Assembly (NCBI RefSeq): GCF_026016325.1
Contig: NZ_CP087203.1
Coordinates: 434,001 to 498,000, forward strand
Direction of reading: 5' to 3'
Source: Pseudomonas sp. B21-056
GTDB lineage: Bacteria; Pseudomonadota; Gammaproteobacteria; Pseudomonadales; Pseudomonadaceae
Length of the DNA: 64,000 bases
The notes under the pieces are model-generated. The model ran no database searches, was not told the DNA's origin, and saw only the letters and a program-made list of their open reading frames with translations. This document shows, in pieces, positions 9,552 to 17,863 of this stretch. The position numbers and the translations under genes are program-made. Position 1 is the first letter of the stretch; each line of letters begins with the position of its first letter.

Positions 9552-10406
9552 TCAGCCACCCTGCGGCGTGGGATGCGGATGCATGACCGCACGCTGTCGT
9601 TCTTCCTCCAGGAATTTCATGATGATCGGCGCCACGGCCTCGGCCCGGGTGATCAGGAAAAGGTGGCCGTCATCGATGATGTGCAGCTGGGAGTTGGGGA
9701 TGCGCCAGGCCAGCATGCGCATGTTGATCAAGGGGATCAGCGGGTCGTCGTCGCCGGCCAGGATCAGGGTCGGCTGATGGATCTTGTGCAGCCAGTGGAT
9801 ACTGGTCCAGCCCAGGCCGGCAAACAGTTGCCAGTAATAACCGAGCTTGCCCGCCGAGCGGACCCTGGCCGCGTGGCTGGCCGCCAGGCTCGGGTCCCGG
9901 CGGAACGAGCCGCCGTAGATCAGCGGCGCGATGCGCAGCACATGGGAGGGCTGAACGTAGCGCCTGGGGCTTGCCATCATCCACAGGACCTTCGGCTTGC
10001 CCGGCACCATCACCGCGCCAGCGGCCGTGGCCGCCAATATCAGCTTCTTGCAGCGCTCCGGGTAGTCGTGGGCAAACTGCTGGGCCAGGGCGCCGCCCCA
10101 TGACACGCCGACCACGCTGACCTGGCCGTAGTCGAGGTAATCAAGCATGCGTGCGGCAAGCTTTGCCAGGCCGGGAAAGCGATAGGGGCGGCTGGGTGTC
10201 GAGGAGCCGCCGACACCGGGCACATCGAAGGCGATGACTTCCAGGTCCGGGTCCAGGGCCTCGATGAACGGGAACACCAGCTCCAGGTTGGCGCCGATGC
10301 CGTTGAAAATCAGCAGGGGCGTCAAGTGAGGCTTGCCGGGACGTACCGCGGTGCGCAAGGTCTGGCCATCCAGATCGACGGTACGGAAGATGTACGGTTG
10401 CGGCAT
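9552..10406 (-). CDS. phaZ: Intracellular PHA depolymerase
   Basis: PhaZ hydrolyses stored mcl-PHA back to hydroxyacids, giving cyclic turnover with the synthases. The 284-residue alpha/beta hydrolase has the nucleophile Ser102 in GVSWGG, Asp221 in 'GDDDPLIP' and His248 in 'DDGHLF', the expected triad spacing for this family. It has no signal peptide, which fits a granule-bound cytoplasmic enzyme. The C-terminus is His/Pro-rich. It sits between the two synthase genes; a REP pair separates it from phaC1 upstream. Confidence 0.96.
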   Translation of the reverse strand: MPQPYIFRTVDLDGQTLRTAVRPGKPHLTPLLIFNGIGANLELVFPFIEALDPDLEVIAFDVPGVGGSSTPSRPYRFPGLAKLAARMLDYLDYGQVSVVGVSWGGALAQQFAHDYPERCKKLILAATAAGAVMVPGKPKVLWMMASPRRYVQPSHVLRIAPLIYGGSFRRDPSLAASHAARVRSAGKLGYYWQLFAGLGWTSIHWLHKIHQPTLILAGDDDPLIPLINMRMLAWRIPNSQLHIIDDGHLFLITRAEAVAPIIMKFLEEERQRAVMHPHPTPQGG

Positions 10407-10455
10407 GCTTCAAGCCCTGTGGGTTATGTCGCGCTCTTTCATTTTTCCCCGAGTC

Positions 10456-10549
10456 CTTGTGGGAGCGAGCCTGCTCGCGATAGCGCCAGGCCAGTCAAAT
10501 CCATACCGACTGACCCGACGCCATCGCGAGCAGGCTCGCTCCCACAGGG
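10456..10549. repeat. REP pair 3 inside the pha operon
   Basis: An inverted pair of the REP palindrome lies in the 224-bp gap between phaC1 and phaZ, two genes transcribed in the same direction. This is the only locus of the family that clearly sits within an operon rather than at its end. Confidence 0.92.
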
Positions 10550-10630
10550 GATTTGCTGCGGGTATGGGGTTGGGTTCGCAGCGGGCGAGCCCTGCATCAC
10601 ATCAGGATATCGGCAGGCCAGTCGCATCCG

Positions 10631-12310
10631 TTATCGCTCATGCACATAGGTACCAGGCGCCGCTTCACCCGCCACATAGCTCTTGTTGCCCAGGACGGTG
10701 GGGGCCTTTTTCAGTTTGCCCGAGCGCTCGGCCTGCCAGGCCTGCCAGTGCAGCCACCAGGAGTCGGTGTGCTTGGTGGAGTTTTCCTGCCAGTCCTCGG
10801 CCTTGACGGGCATGTCTTCACCGGTCATGTAGCGCGACTTGGGGTTGCCCGGCGGGTTGAGGATGCTCTGGATATGACCGCTGCTCGACAGCACGAAATC
10901 CACCTTGCCGCCAAACAACTGCGCCGACTTGTAGCAGGACTTCCACGGGGTGATGTGGTCGTTGGTGCCCGCCAGGGCAAAGATGTCGGCAGTGACCTGC
11001 TTGAGATCGATCGGTGTGCCGCACACTTCCAGTGCATTGGGCCGGGTCAGCGGGTTGGTCTTGAACATTTCGATGAGGTCGCCGTGGAACGCTGCCGGAA
11101 GCCTCGTGGTGTCGTTGTTCCAGAAAAGGATGTCGAATACCGGCGGCTCGTTGCCCAGCAGGTAGTTGTTGACCCAGTAGTTCCAGATCAGGTCGTTGGG
11201 GCGCATCCAGGCGAAGACCTTCGCCATGTCGCGGCCTTCGAGCACGCCCGCCTGGTAGGAATGACGCTTGGCGGCCTCGAGGGTCTGCTCGTCGACGAAC
11301 AGCGCCACATCGGTGTCCAGGGTGGTGTCGAGCACGCTCACCAGCAGGGTCAGGGCATTGACCTTTTTCTCGCCGAGGGCGGCGTAATGGCCCAGCAGCG
11401 CGGTGCAGGTAATGCCGCCCGAGCAGGCCCCCAGCATGTTCACGTCCTTGCTGCCGGTGATGGCCGTGACCACATCCACCGCTTCCTTGAGCGCCTCGAT
11501 GTAGGTCGACAGGCCCCACTCGCGCTGTTCCTTGGTGGGGTTGCGCCAACTGACGATGAAGGTCTGCACATTGCTGCGCAGGCAGAAGCGCGCCAGGCTC
11601 TTGTCCGGGCTCAGGTCGAATACGTAGAACTTGTTGATCTGCGGCGGTACCACCAGCAGGGGCCGCTCATGGACCTGCTCGGTGATGGGGCGGTACTGGA
11701 TCAGCTCCAACACGTCGTTGCGAAACACCACGGCGCCTTCGGTCACGCCCAGGCTCTTGCCGACTTCGAACGCGCCCATGTCCACCTGGCTCGGCATCCC
11801 GCCGTTGTGCACCAGGTCCTTGGCCAGGTGGGACAGGCCGTCCAGCAGGCTCTTGCCACCGGTTTCGAAGAAGCGCTTGACCGCCGCCGGGTTGGCCGCC
11901 GAGTTGGTCGGCGACATGGCTTCGGTCATCAGGTTGATCACGAAATGCCCACGACTGATGTCCTGGGGCGTCAGGCTGCTGTCATCGATCCAGGCGTGCA
12001 GTTCCTTGCGCCATGCCAGGTAGGTTTGCATGTAGCGTTTGTAGAGCGGGTTCTGGCTCCACGCCGGGTCGTTGAAGCGACGGTCATCGGCGGCAGGTTG
12101 CAGCTCGGACTTGCCGAACAGGACGTTCTTGAGCTCGGCACCGAAATGGGCGACGTGCCTGGCGCTGTGCAGCGGTTGCTTGAGGGTCTGGGTCAGGACC
12201 ATACGAGCAGAGGCCAGCAGGTCTTTTCTGCGCAAGCCGACAACAGGATTCAACCCCAGGGTATTTTCCGAGGCCTGGTATTTCAGGTCATCGTTGTTCT
12301 TGTTGCTCAT
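10631..12310 (-). CDS. phaC1: Class II poly(R)-hydroxyalkanoate synthase 1
   Basis: PhaC1 is the main mcl-PHA polymerase. The 559-residue product has the nucleophile Cys296 in GACSGG, Asp451 ('NDHITPW') and His479 ('SSGHIQS'). It keeps the residues reported to tune substrate range in Pseudomonas PhaC1 at wild-type state: Glu130, Ser325, Ser477 and Gln481. It is the first gene of phaC1-phaZ-phaC2-phaD; the 273-bp upstream gap holds a sigma-54-like site. The start MSNKNNDDLKYQASENTLGL is standard for this family. Confidence 0.97.
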   Translation of the reverse strand: MSNKNNDDLKYQASENTLGLNPVVGLRRKDLLASARMVLTQTLKQPLHSARHVAHFGAELKNVLFGKSELQPAADDRRFNDPAWSQNPLYKRYMQTYLAWRKELHAWIDDSSLTPQDISRGHFVINLMTEAMSPTNSAANPAAVKRFFETGGKSLLDGLSHLAKDLVHNGGMPSQVDMGAFEVGKSLGVTEGAVVFRNDVLELIQYRPITEQVHERPLLVVPPQINKFYVFDLSPDKSLARFCLRSNVQTFIVSWRNPTKEQREWGLSTYIEALKEAVDVVTAITGSKDVNMLGACSGGITCTALLGHYAALGEKKVNALTLLVSVLDTTLDTDVALFVDEQTLEAAKRHSYQAGVLEGRDMAKVFAWMRPNDLIWNYWVNNYLLGNEPPVFDILFWNNDTTRLPAAFHGDLIEMFKTNPLTRPNALEVCGTPIDLKQVTADIFALAGTNDHITPWKSCYKSAQLFGGKVDFVLSSSGHIQSILNPPGNPKSRYMTGEDMPVKAEDWQENSTKHTDSWWLHWQAWQAERSGKLKKAPTVLGNKSYVAGEAAPGTYVHER

Positions 12311-12450
12311 CTACGACGCTCCATTGTCAGACGAGTACCGGGACCGTGCCGCAAAGCCACACAGCCAATACCAGTACGCTGCTCGGGTGACCGTTAATTC
12401 CGCATCGTGGCCAATGAGGAAACATGTGCAAGGGAACTCGCCGGTTCCTT

Positions 12451-12466
12451 TGCAGGGAACTTGCCA
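12451..12466 (-). promoter_or_regulatory. Candidate sigma-54 (-24/-12) site upstream of phaC1
   Basis: On the minus strand TGGCAAG-TTCC-CTGCA matches the TGGCACG-N4-TTGCA consensus with two mismatches and the required 12-bp GG-to-GC spacing, about 140 bp before the phaC1 start. Sigma-54 control of phaC1 has been discussed for pseudomonads. No enhancer-binding site was identified. Confidence 0.45.
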
Positions 12467-12583
12467 GCTCCATTGGTTACCCGAGTTTAATTTTTTTCGC
12501 AAGCAGGCCAGTCATTGACCTTGCCGGGTGGACATTCAAACAGATGCGTCTAGAAAGTTCGCCCTAAAGCGCCAGCCCTTGAG

Positions 12584-12961
12584 CTAGAGCATCAGCTTGA
12601 CGACGGACGCGTTCGGGTCGCGGGTTTTTCCGGCCGCCTTGAGCTCGGCAAGATAATCGCTCCACAGGTCCTCCTGACGCACTGCCAACTGGTACAGGTA
12701 CTCCCAGGTGAACAGTCCGCTGTCGTGGCCGTCGTCGAAGGTCAATTTCAGTGCGTACTGGCCGGCCGGCTCGATCTTGGACAGGCCGACATTGAGTTTG
12801 CCGTATTGCAGGATGGGCTTGCCGTGGCCCTGAACCTCGGCGGAAGGCGAATGCACCCGCAGGAATTCGGCGGGCAGGTGATACTCCTCGTCCGGCGCGT
12901 ATTTCAGCGTCAGGGTTTTGGAGGCCTTGTGCAGGTTGATGGCGGTGGGGAGTCTGGTCAT
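12584..12961 (-). CDS. DUF971 / gamma-butyrobetaine hydroxylase-like N-terminal domain protein
   Basis: The 125-residue product (MTRLPTAINLHKASKTLTLK...) matches the small DUF971 fold, a domain also found at the N-terminus of gamma-butyrobetaine hydroxylases. Typical sequence includes 'YHLPAEFLRVHSPSAEVQGH' and 'FDDGHDSGLFTWEYLYQL'. The His-rich 'DDGHDSGLF' segment resembles the metal-binding part of that domain. The free-standing protein has no role I can name. It follows hslU on the same strand after a REP pair; I recall the same neighbours in P. aeruginosa. Confidence 0.85.
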   Translation of the reverse strand: MTRLPTAINLHKASKTLTLKYAPDEEYHLPAEFLRVHSPSAEVQGHGKPILQYGKLNVGLSKIEPAGQYALKLTFDDGHDSGLFTWEYLYQLAVRQEDLWSDYLAELKAAGKTRDPNASVVKLML

Positions 12962-13014
12962 GGCCTGTGGTCCGTAGCTGAAAGAGCCCTGATCTACGCA
13001 GCGACACCGTCAAA

Positions 13015-13104
13015 TGTGGGAGCGAGCCTGCTCGCGAAGGCGCAGTGTCAGCCAACAATGATGTGACTGATACCCCGCATTCGCGAGCAGGCTCGCTCCC
13101 ACAC
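13015..13104. repeat. REP pair 4 (inverted doublet)
   Basis: An inverted pair of the REP palindrome lies between hslU and the DUF971 gene. The flanking bases read CTCGCGAAGGCG and CGCATTCGCGAG, so the side sequence differs from the GATGGCGG seen elsewhere while the core is kept. Confidence 0.92.
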
Positions 13105-13131
13105 GGAACCGCGCATGCCTGTAGTGATGGG

Positions 13132-14469
13132 TTACAGGATATACCGCGACAGGTCTTCGTTCTGCGCCAGTTCACCCAGGTGGCTGTTGACGTACTCGGC
13201 GTCGATGAGGATCGGCGTTTCGTCGTGTTTGCTCGCCAGGTCACCGGCACTGAACGACACTTCCTCGAGCAGACGCTCAAGCAGCGTGTGCAGGCGGCGA
13301 GCACCGATGTTCTCGGTCTTCTCGTTGACCTGCCAGGCGATTTGCGCCAGGCGCTTGATACCTTCGGGCGTGAACTCGATGTTCAGGCCTTCGGTCTTGA
13401 GCAGCGCGCAGTACTGTTCGGTCAGGGACGCATGGGGCTCGCTCAGGATGCGCTCGAAGTCTTCCGGCGACAGCGCCTTGAGCTCCACACGAATTGGCAA
13501 GCGACCTTGCAGTTCCGGCACCAGGTCACTCGGCTTGCTCAGGTGGAACGCGCCGGAGGCGATGAACAGGATGTGGTCGGTCTTGACCATGCCCAGCTTG
13601 GTGTTGACCGTGCAACCTTCGATCAGTGGCAGCAGGTCGCGTTGCACGCCCTCACGGGACACGTCAGCACCGCCGACATTGCCACGTTTGGCAACCTTGT
13701 CGATTTCGTCGATGAACACGATGCCGTGCTGCTCGACGGCTTCCAGGGCCTTGGCCTTCAGTTCTTCTTCGTTGACCAGGCGGCTGGCCTCCTCGTCGCG
13801 CACCAGTTTCAGCGCTTCCTTGACCTTGAGCTTGCGGCTTTTCTTCTTGCCCTTGCCCATGTTGGCGAACAGGCTCTGCAACTGGTTGGTCATCTCTTCC
13901 ATGCCCGGCGGCGCGGAAATGTCGACGCCGGCCATTTCGGCCACTTCGATCTCGATTTCCTTGTCGTCCAACTGGCCTTCGCGCAGGCGTTTGCGGAACA
14001 GCTGGCGGGTATTGGAATCCTGGGTCGCGGCGGAGTCAGCGTTGAAACCCATGCGCGCCGGCGGCAGCAGGGCATCGAGGATGCGCTCTTCGGCGGCGTC
14101 TTCGGCGCGGTGGCGGACCTTGGTGATTTCCTGTTCGCGCAGCAGCTTGATGGCGGCGTCGGCCAGGTCACGGATGATCGACTCGACGTCACGGCCGACA
14201 TAGCCGACTTCGGTGAACTTGGTGGCCTCGACCTTGATGAACGGGGCGTTGGCGAGTTTCGCCAGGCGACGGGCGATTTCGGTCTTGCCGACACCGGTCG
14301 GGCCGATCATCAGGATGTTCTTGGGGGTCACTTCGACGCGCAGCTCTTCGGGCAACTGCATCCGGCGCCAGCGGTTACGCAGGGCGATGGCGACGGCGCG
14401 CTTGGCATCGTCCTGGCCGATGATATGGCGGTTGAGTTCGTGGACGATTTCGCGGGGAGTCATGGACAT
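13132..14469 (-). CDS. hslU: HslU, ATPase subunit of the HslVU protease
   Basis: HslU is the AAA+ unfoldase that feeds substrates to the HslV peptidase in the cytoplasm. The 445-residue product begins [20 protein letters not shown] and has Walker A GPTGVGKT (residues 56-63), the pore loop '[16 protein letters not shown]', Walker B '[14 protein letters not shown]', and the conserved C-terminal '[15 protein letters not shown]' that inserts into HslV. It follows hslV by 44 bp and should share its heat-shock promoter. Confidence 0.98.
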   Translation of the reverse strand: MSMTPREIVHELNRHIIGQDDAKRAVAIALRNRWRRMQLPEELRVEVTPKNILMIGPTGVGKTEIARRLAKLANAPFIKVEATKFTEVGYVGRDVESIIRDLADAAIKLLREQEITKVRHRAEDAAEERILDALLPPARMGFNADSAATQDSNTRQLFRKRLREGQLDDKEIEIEVAEMAGVDISAPPGMEEMTNQLQSLFANMGKGKKKSRKLKVKEALKLVRDEEASRLVNEEELKAKALEAVEQHGIVFIDEIDKVAKRGNVGGADVSREGVQRDLLPLIEGCTVNTKLGMVKTDHILFIASGAFHLSKPSDLVPELQGRLPIRVELKALSPEDFERILSEPHASLTEQYCALLKTEGLNIEFTPEGIKRLAQIAWQVNEKTENIGARRLHTLLERLLEEVSFSAGDLASKHDETPILIDAEYVNSHLGELAQNEDLSRYIL

Positions 14470-14513
14470 AGTAATTGGCGGTCCTCAAGCAAGAATGAGC
14501 CGGGGTACGGGCT

Positions 14514-15044
14514 TCACTCCGCGAGATCCTGCTCCTCAATGGTTTGGGTGTGGTTGGTGAAGACACAGATATCGGCGGCAATGCCCAGGGCAGTCTCGAC
14601 GATCTCACGGGCCGACAGGTCGGTCTTTTTCAGCAGTGCACTGGCGGCGGCCTGGGCGTAGGCGCCACCGGAACCCATGGCGATCAGGCCATCTTCGGGT
14701 TCAACCACATCGCCGTTGCCGGTGATGATCAGCGAGGCGTCCTTGTTGGCGACCGCGAGCATGGCTTCGAGACGGCTGAGGGAGCGGTCGGTACGCCACT
14801 CCTTGGCCAGTTCCACGGCGGCACGGATCAGATGGCCCTGGTGTTTTTCCAACTGGCCTTCGAAACGTTCGAACAGGGTGAAGGCGTCGGCAGTGGCCCC
14901 GGCGAAGCCGGCGATGACCTGGCCGTGATACAGGCGACGGACTTTCTTCGCATTGCCTTTCATCACGGTGTTACCCAGTGAAACCTGGCCGTCGCCGCCC
15001 ATGACGACTTTGCCATGACGGCGGACTGAAACGATGGTGGTCAA
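14514..15044 (-). CDS. hslV: HslV, peptidase subunit of the HslVU protease
   Basis: HslV is the proteasome-related threonine peptidase of HslVU. With a TTG start at 15044 the product is 176 residues, [20 protein letters not shown]; removal of Met exposes the catalytic Thr1. The TTG is preceded by GGAG at eight bases. A GTG eleven or so codons... more precisely five codons upstream (15059) is in frame, but it would bury Thr1 behind a leader and overlaps the ribosome binding site, so it is rejected. Conserved '[13 protein letters not shown]' and '[11 protein letters not shown]' segments are present. It is the first gene of hslVU, downstream of a sigma-32-like promoter. Confidence 0.96.
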   Translation of the reverse strand: MTTIVSVRRHGKVVMGGDGQVSLGNTVMKGNAKKVRRLYHGQVIAGFAGATADAFTLFERFEGQLEKHQGHLIRAAVELAKEWRTDRSLSRLEAMLAVANKDASLIITGNGDVVEPEDGLIAMGSGGAYAQAAASALLKKTDLSAREIVETALGIAADICVFTNHTQTIEEQDLAE

Positions 15045-15091
15045 GGGAAGAGTCTCCACGCAGCGGGGCGAAAATGCCCGGATGAAAACTC

Positions 15092-15119
15092 ATATGGGGG
15101 TGGCGTGGGGTTTTTCAAC
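15092..15119 (-). promoter_or_regulatory. Sigma-32 (RpoH) type heat-shock promoter for hslVU
   Basis: On the minus strand GTTGAA (15119-15114) and CCCCATAT (15099-15092) are separated by 14 bp. They match the CTTGAA-N13..17-CCCCATNT heat-shock consensus with one mismatch in the -35. The -10 ends about 48 bp before the hslV start codon. HslVU is a classical heat-shock operon, so site and function agree. Confidence 0.75.
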
Positions 15120-15129
15120 TGCGGGGTAC

Positions 15130-15213
15130 GTAGGAGCTGTCGAGCGGAGCGAGGCTGCGATCTTTTGATCTTTCGCTTCTTTGATCGTTCCCACGCGGAG
15201 CGTGGGAACGATC
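15130..15213. repeat. Pseudomonas intergenic repeat plus perfect palindrome
   Basis: Two intergenic motifs lie between the SPOR gene and hslV. The first is GTAGGAGCTGTCGAGCGGAG followed by GAGGCTGCGATCTTTTGATC. The second is a perfect palindrome at 15183-15213 with arms GATCGTTCCCACGC / GCGTGGGAACGATC around a GGA centre. The second motif recurs at 22915-23017 and, split by the IS, at 24314-24327. Confidence 0.8.
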
Positions 15214-15219
15214 ATGGCC

Positions 15220-15915
15220 CTAGCGGCTTTGGCGTTGTTGTAACAACAGGTTGCTGAAGCCGCTGCCAGCCAGTTGTTTCTGCGCCTTGGTCAGCTCCTC
15301 GCGGTTGCTGAACGGGCCGACCATGACCCGGTACCAGGTTTCGTCCTTCACGGTCCCGGATTCCACCGATACGGATTGGCCCTGCAGGATGATCTGCGCC
15401 CGGACCTTGTCGGCGTCGGCCTCCTTGCGGAACGAACCGGCCTGCAGGAAGAACTTCGTCACCGGCGCGGCCTTCTGTACCGGCGGCGCTGGTGGCGGCG
15501 TGATCCCGGCCAGGGCGGCCTGGGCGCGGGCGGTGTCGATCTTCGCGGCTTCGGCCGGCGTGACCGGCGTGGCGGGCACCTGCGGCGTCGGCAGGGTTTT
15601 CTCCGGCACCGCATCGGGCGGCACGATGACTTCCGACTCCGGCAGCAGGGTGTAGAAGTCGTACTTCGGCTTCACCGGTTGCGTCGGGCTCGGCGGGGTC
15701 TTGTTGGCCTCGGCGATGCGCGTGGCCTTCTGCTGCTCCTGGCGGACGCGCTTGACGTCATCGCCCTGGCCCGGCTCCAGTTTCATCAGGAACACGATGA
15801 AGGCGCCGACGCTCAGGCCGATCGCCATCCACAACCAGCCCGGAATCGGCTTCTTGGCCGGGGCCTGGTAACGACTGGCGCCGCGCTTGGGTGCTGGTTT
15901 TTTCTTGGCGGCCAA
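15220..15915 (-). CDS. SPOR-domain, FtsN-like inner-membrane protein
   Basis: This 231-residue protein probably binds denuded septal peptidoglycan. It has a basic N-terminus (MAAKKKPAPKRGASRYQAPA), one membrane helix at residues about 27-45 (WLWMAIGLSVGAFIVFLMKL), a long Pro/Ala/Thr linker, and a C-terminal SPOR domain (about 150-228: 'KFFLQAGSFRKEADADKVRA', 'WYRVMVGPFSNREELTKAQK'). This is FtsN architecture, though a cell-division role is inferred. The start is TTG, one base after the argS stop, with GGAG in the end of argS serving as ribosome binding site. Confidence 0.85.
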   Translation of the reverse strand: MAAKKKPAPKRGASRYQAPAKKPIPGWLWMAIGLSVGAFIVFLMKLEPGQGDDVKRVRQEQQKATRIAEANKTPPSPTQPVKPKYDFYTLLPESEVIVPPDAVPEKTLPTPQVPATPVTPAEAAKIDTARAQAALAGITPPPAPPVQKAAPVTKFFLQAGSFRKEADADKVRAQIILQGQSVSVESGTVKDETWYRVMVGPFSNREELTKAQKQLAGSGFSNLLLQQRQSR

Positions 15916-15916
15916 C

Positions 15917-17653
15917 TTACATGCGCTCCAGCGTTTCCAGGCCCAGCAGTTCCAGGCCTTGCTTGAGTGTGCGTCCGGTCAGCGCGGCGAGGCGCAGGCG
16001 GCTCTGCATTTGCTCCGGGGTGTCGGCGCTGAGGATCGGGCAGTTCTCGTAGAAGCTGGAGAACAGGCCGGCCACGTCATACAGGTAGGCGCACAGGGTG
16101 TGCGGCGTGCCCTTGTCGGCGACGTTGTTCAGCACTTCGCCAAACTGCGCCAGCCGTGCGGCCAACTCCTGTTCGTGGGCGGCCTGCAGCACAATCCGGC
16201 CCTGCACTTCATCGAAGCTTTTGCCGAGCTTGCGGAATACACCCGCCACACGGGTGTACGCGTACAGCAGGTACGGCGCGGTGTTGCCTTCGAAATTGAG
16301 CATCAGGTCGAAGTTGAAGCTGTAGTCGCTGGTGCGGTGCTTGGACAGGTCGGCGTATTTCACCGCGTCGATGCCCACCACCTTGGCGATCTGGCGCAGT
16401 TCGTCTTCGGCCAGGTCCGGGTTCTTGCCCTTGACCAGGGTGTAGGCGCGCTCCTGGGCTTCGGTCAGCAGGTCGATCAGCTTCACCGTGCCGCCGTCGC
16501 GGGTCTTGAACGGGCGGCCATCGGCGCCGTTCATGGTGCCGAAGCCCATGTGCTCCATTTCCATCGGGCGCGGCACGAAGCCGGCCAGGCGGGCCACTTC
16601 GAACACTTGCTGGAAGTGCAGGGCCTGGCGCTGGTCGACGAAGTACAGGACCCGATCCGCCTTCAGCACGCCGTTGCGATAGCGCACGGCCGCCAGGTCG
16701 GTGGTGGCATAGAGGTAGCCGCCGTCGGCCTTGACGATGATCACCGGCAGCGGCTCGCCGTCGGCGGTCTTGAACTGATCGAGGAACACGCACTGGGCGC
16801 CATTGCTCTCCACCAGCATGCCCTTGGCCCGAAGGTCGTTGACCACGTTGATCAGGTCGTCGTTGTAGGCGCTTTCGCCCATCACGTCGGCCATGGTCAG
16901 CTTGACGTTCAGCAGCTCGTAGATTTTCTGGCAGTGGGACAGGGAGATGTCCTTGAACTTGGTCCACAGCGCCATGCACTCGGCATCGCCGGCCTGCAGC
17001 TTGACCACCAGGCCACGGGCGCGATCAGCGAACTCCGGCGACTCGTCGAAGCGTTGCTTGGCGGCGCGGTAGAAGTTCTCCAGGTCCGACAGCTCGTCGC
17101 TGGTAATCGGGTTTTCCTGCAGATAGGCCATCAGCATGCCGAACTGGGTGCCCCAGTCGCCGACGTGGTTCTGGCGGATCACGGTGTCGCCGAGGAACTC
17201 CAGGACCCGGGCCACGCCGTCGCCGATGATGGTCGAGCGCAGGTGGCCGACGTGCATTTCCTTGGCCAGGTTCGGGGCGGACAGGTCGACCACGGTGCGC
17301 TGCAACGGGCCGGCCTTGCGCACGCCGAGGCGTTCGTCGGCCAGGGCGGCGTCCAGGCGCGAGGCCAGGGCCTGGGTGTTCTGGAAAAAGTTGATGAAAC
17401 CGGGGCCGGCGATGTCCGCCTTGCTGACGTTTTCATCAGCCGGTAGCGCGGCGATGATTTTCTCGGCCAGGTCCCGTGGTTTCATGCCGGCCGGTTTCGC
17501 CAGCATCATCGCGATGTTGCTGGCGAAGTCGCCATGGGTCTTGTCGCGGGTGTTTTCGACCTGAATCGCCGGCGACAGGCCTTCTGGCAACACACCTTCA
17601 GTGACGAGTTGGGTGATGGCTTGCTGGATGAGCTGGCGAATGGTGTCTTTCAT
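15917..17653 (-). CDS. argS: Arginyl-tRNA synthetase
   Basis: ArgS charges tRNA-Arg. The 578-residue class I synthetase has the HIGH motif as HVGH (residues 134-137, '[19 protein letters not shown]'), an N-terminal tRNA-recognition domain (1-110, ending '[10 protein letters not shown]') and the C-terminal helical anticodon-binding DALR domain ('[16 protein letters not shown]...[15 protein letters not shown]'). No canonical KMSK is visible, as in many ArgS proteins. The ATG at 17653 has GAGAAG upstream; a TTG five codons earlier is in frame but has no such site. Confidence 0.98.
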   Translation of the reverse strand: MKDTIRQLIQQAITQLVTEGVLPEGLSPAIQVENTRDKTHGDFASNIAMMLAKPAGMKPRDLAEKIIAALPADENVSKADIAGPGFINFFQNTQALASRLDAALADERLGVRKAGPLQRTVVDLSAPNLAKEMHVGHLRSTIIGDGVARVLEFLGDTVIRQNHVGDWGTQFGMLMAYLQENPITSDELSDLENFYRAAKQRFDESPEFADRARGLVVKLQAGDAECMALWTKFKDISLSHCQKIYELLNVKLTMADVMGESAYNDDLINVVNDLRAKGMLVESNGAQCVFLDQFKTADGEPLPVIIVKADGGYLYATTDLAAVRYRNGVLKADRVLYFVDQRQALHFQQVFEVARLAGFVPRPMEMEHMGFGTMNGADGRPFKTRDGGTVKLIDLLTEAQERAYTLVKGKNPDLAEDELRQIAKVVGIDAVKYADLSKHRTSDYSFNFDLMLNFEGNTAPYLLYAYTRVAGVFRKLGKSFDEVQGRIVLQAAHEQELAARLAQFGEVLNNVADKGTPHTLCAYLYDVAGLFSSFYENCPILSADTPEQMQSRLRLAALTGRTLKQGLELLGLETLERM

Positions 17654-17784
17654 GGTCTTCTCTTTCAACCGCAGGCGCGGCGGCGCTTCGAGGCGCTGGT
17701 GGAAAAACTGGGCATTATCCGTGGGGAAGACGGGCTTGCCAACTGTAGCGGGTCGGTTGGGGCTGTGTGGTGACTATTCCGGCC

Positions 17785-17853
17785 CCATCGCGAGCAGGCT
17801 CGCTCCCACAGAAGATCGCATTCCAATGTGGGAGCGAGCCTGCTCGCGATGGC
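17785..17853. repeat. REP pair 5 (close, outward order)
   Basis: Two inverted REP copies lie between argS and priA in the order opposite to most pairs (CATCGCGAGC... first, ...GCTCGCGATGG second), separated by only 15 bp. The right copy ends near the priA stop codon. Confidence 0.9.
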
Positions 17854-17863
17854 GATATCCCAT

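Noticed and set aside
15045..15059. Upstream GTG start for hslV
   Set aside because: It would add five residues before the Met-Thr that exposes the catalytic threonine, and it overlaps the likely ribosome binding site.
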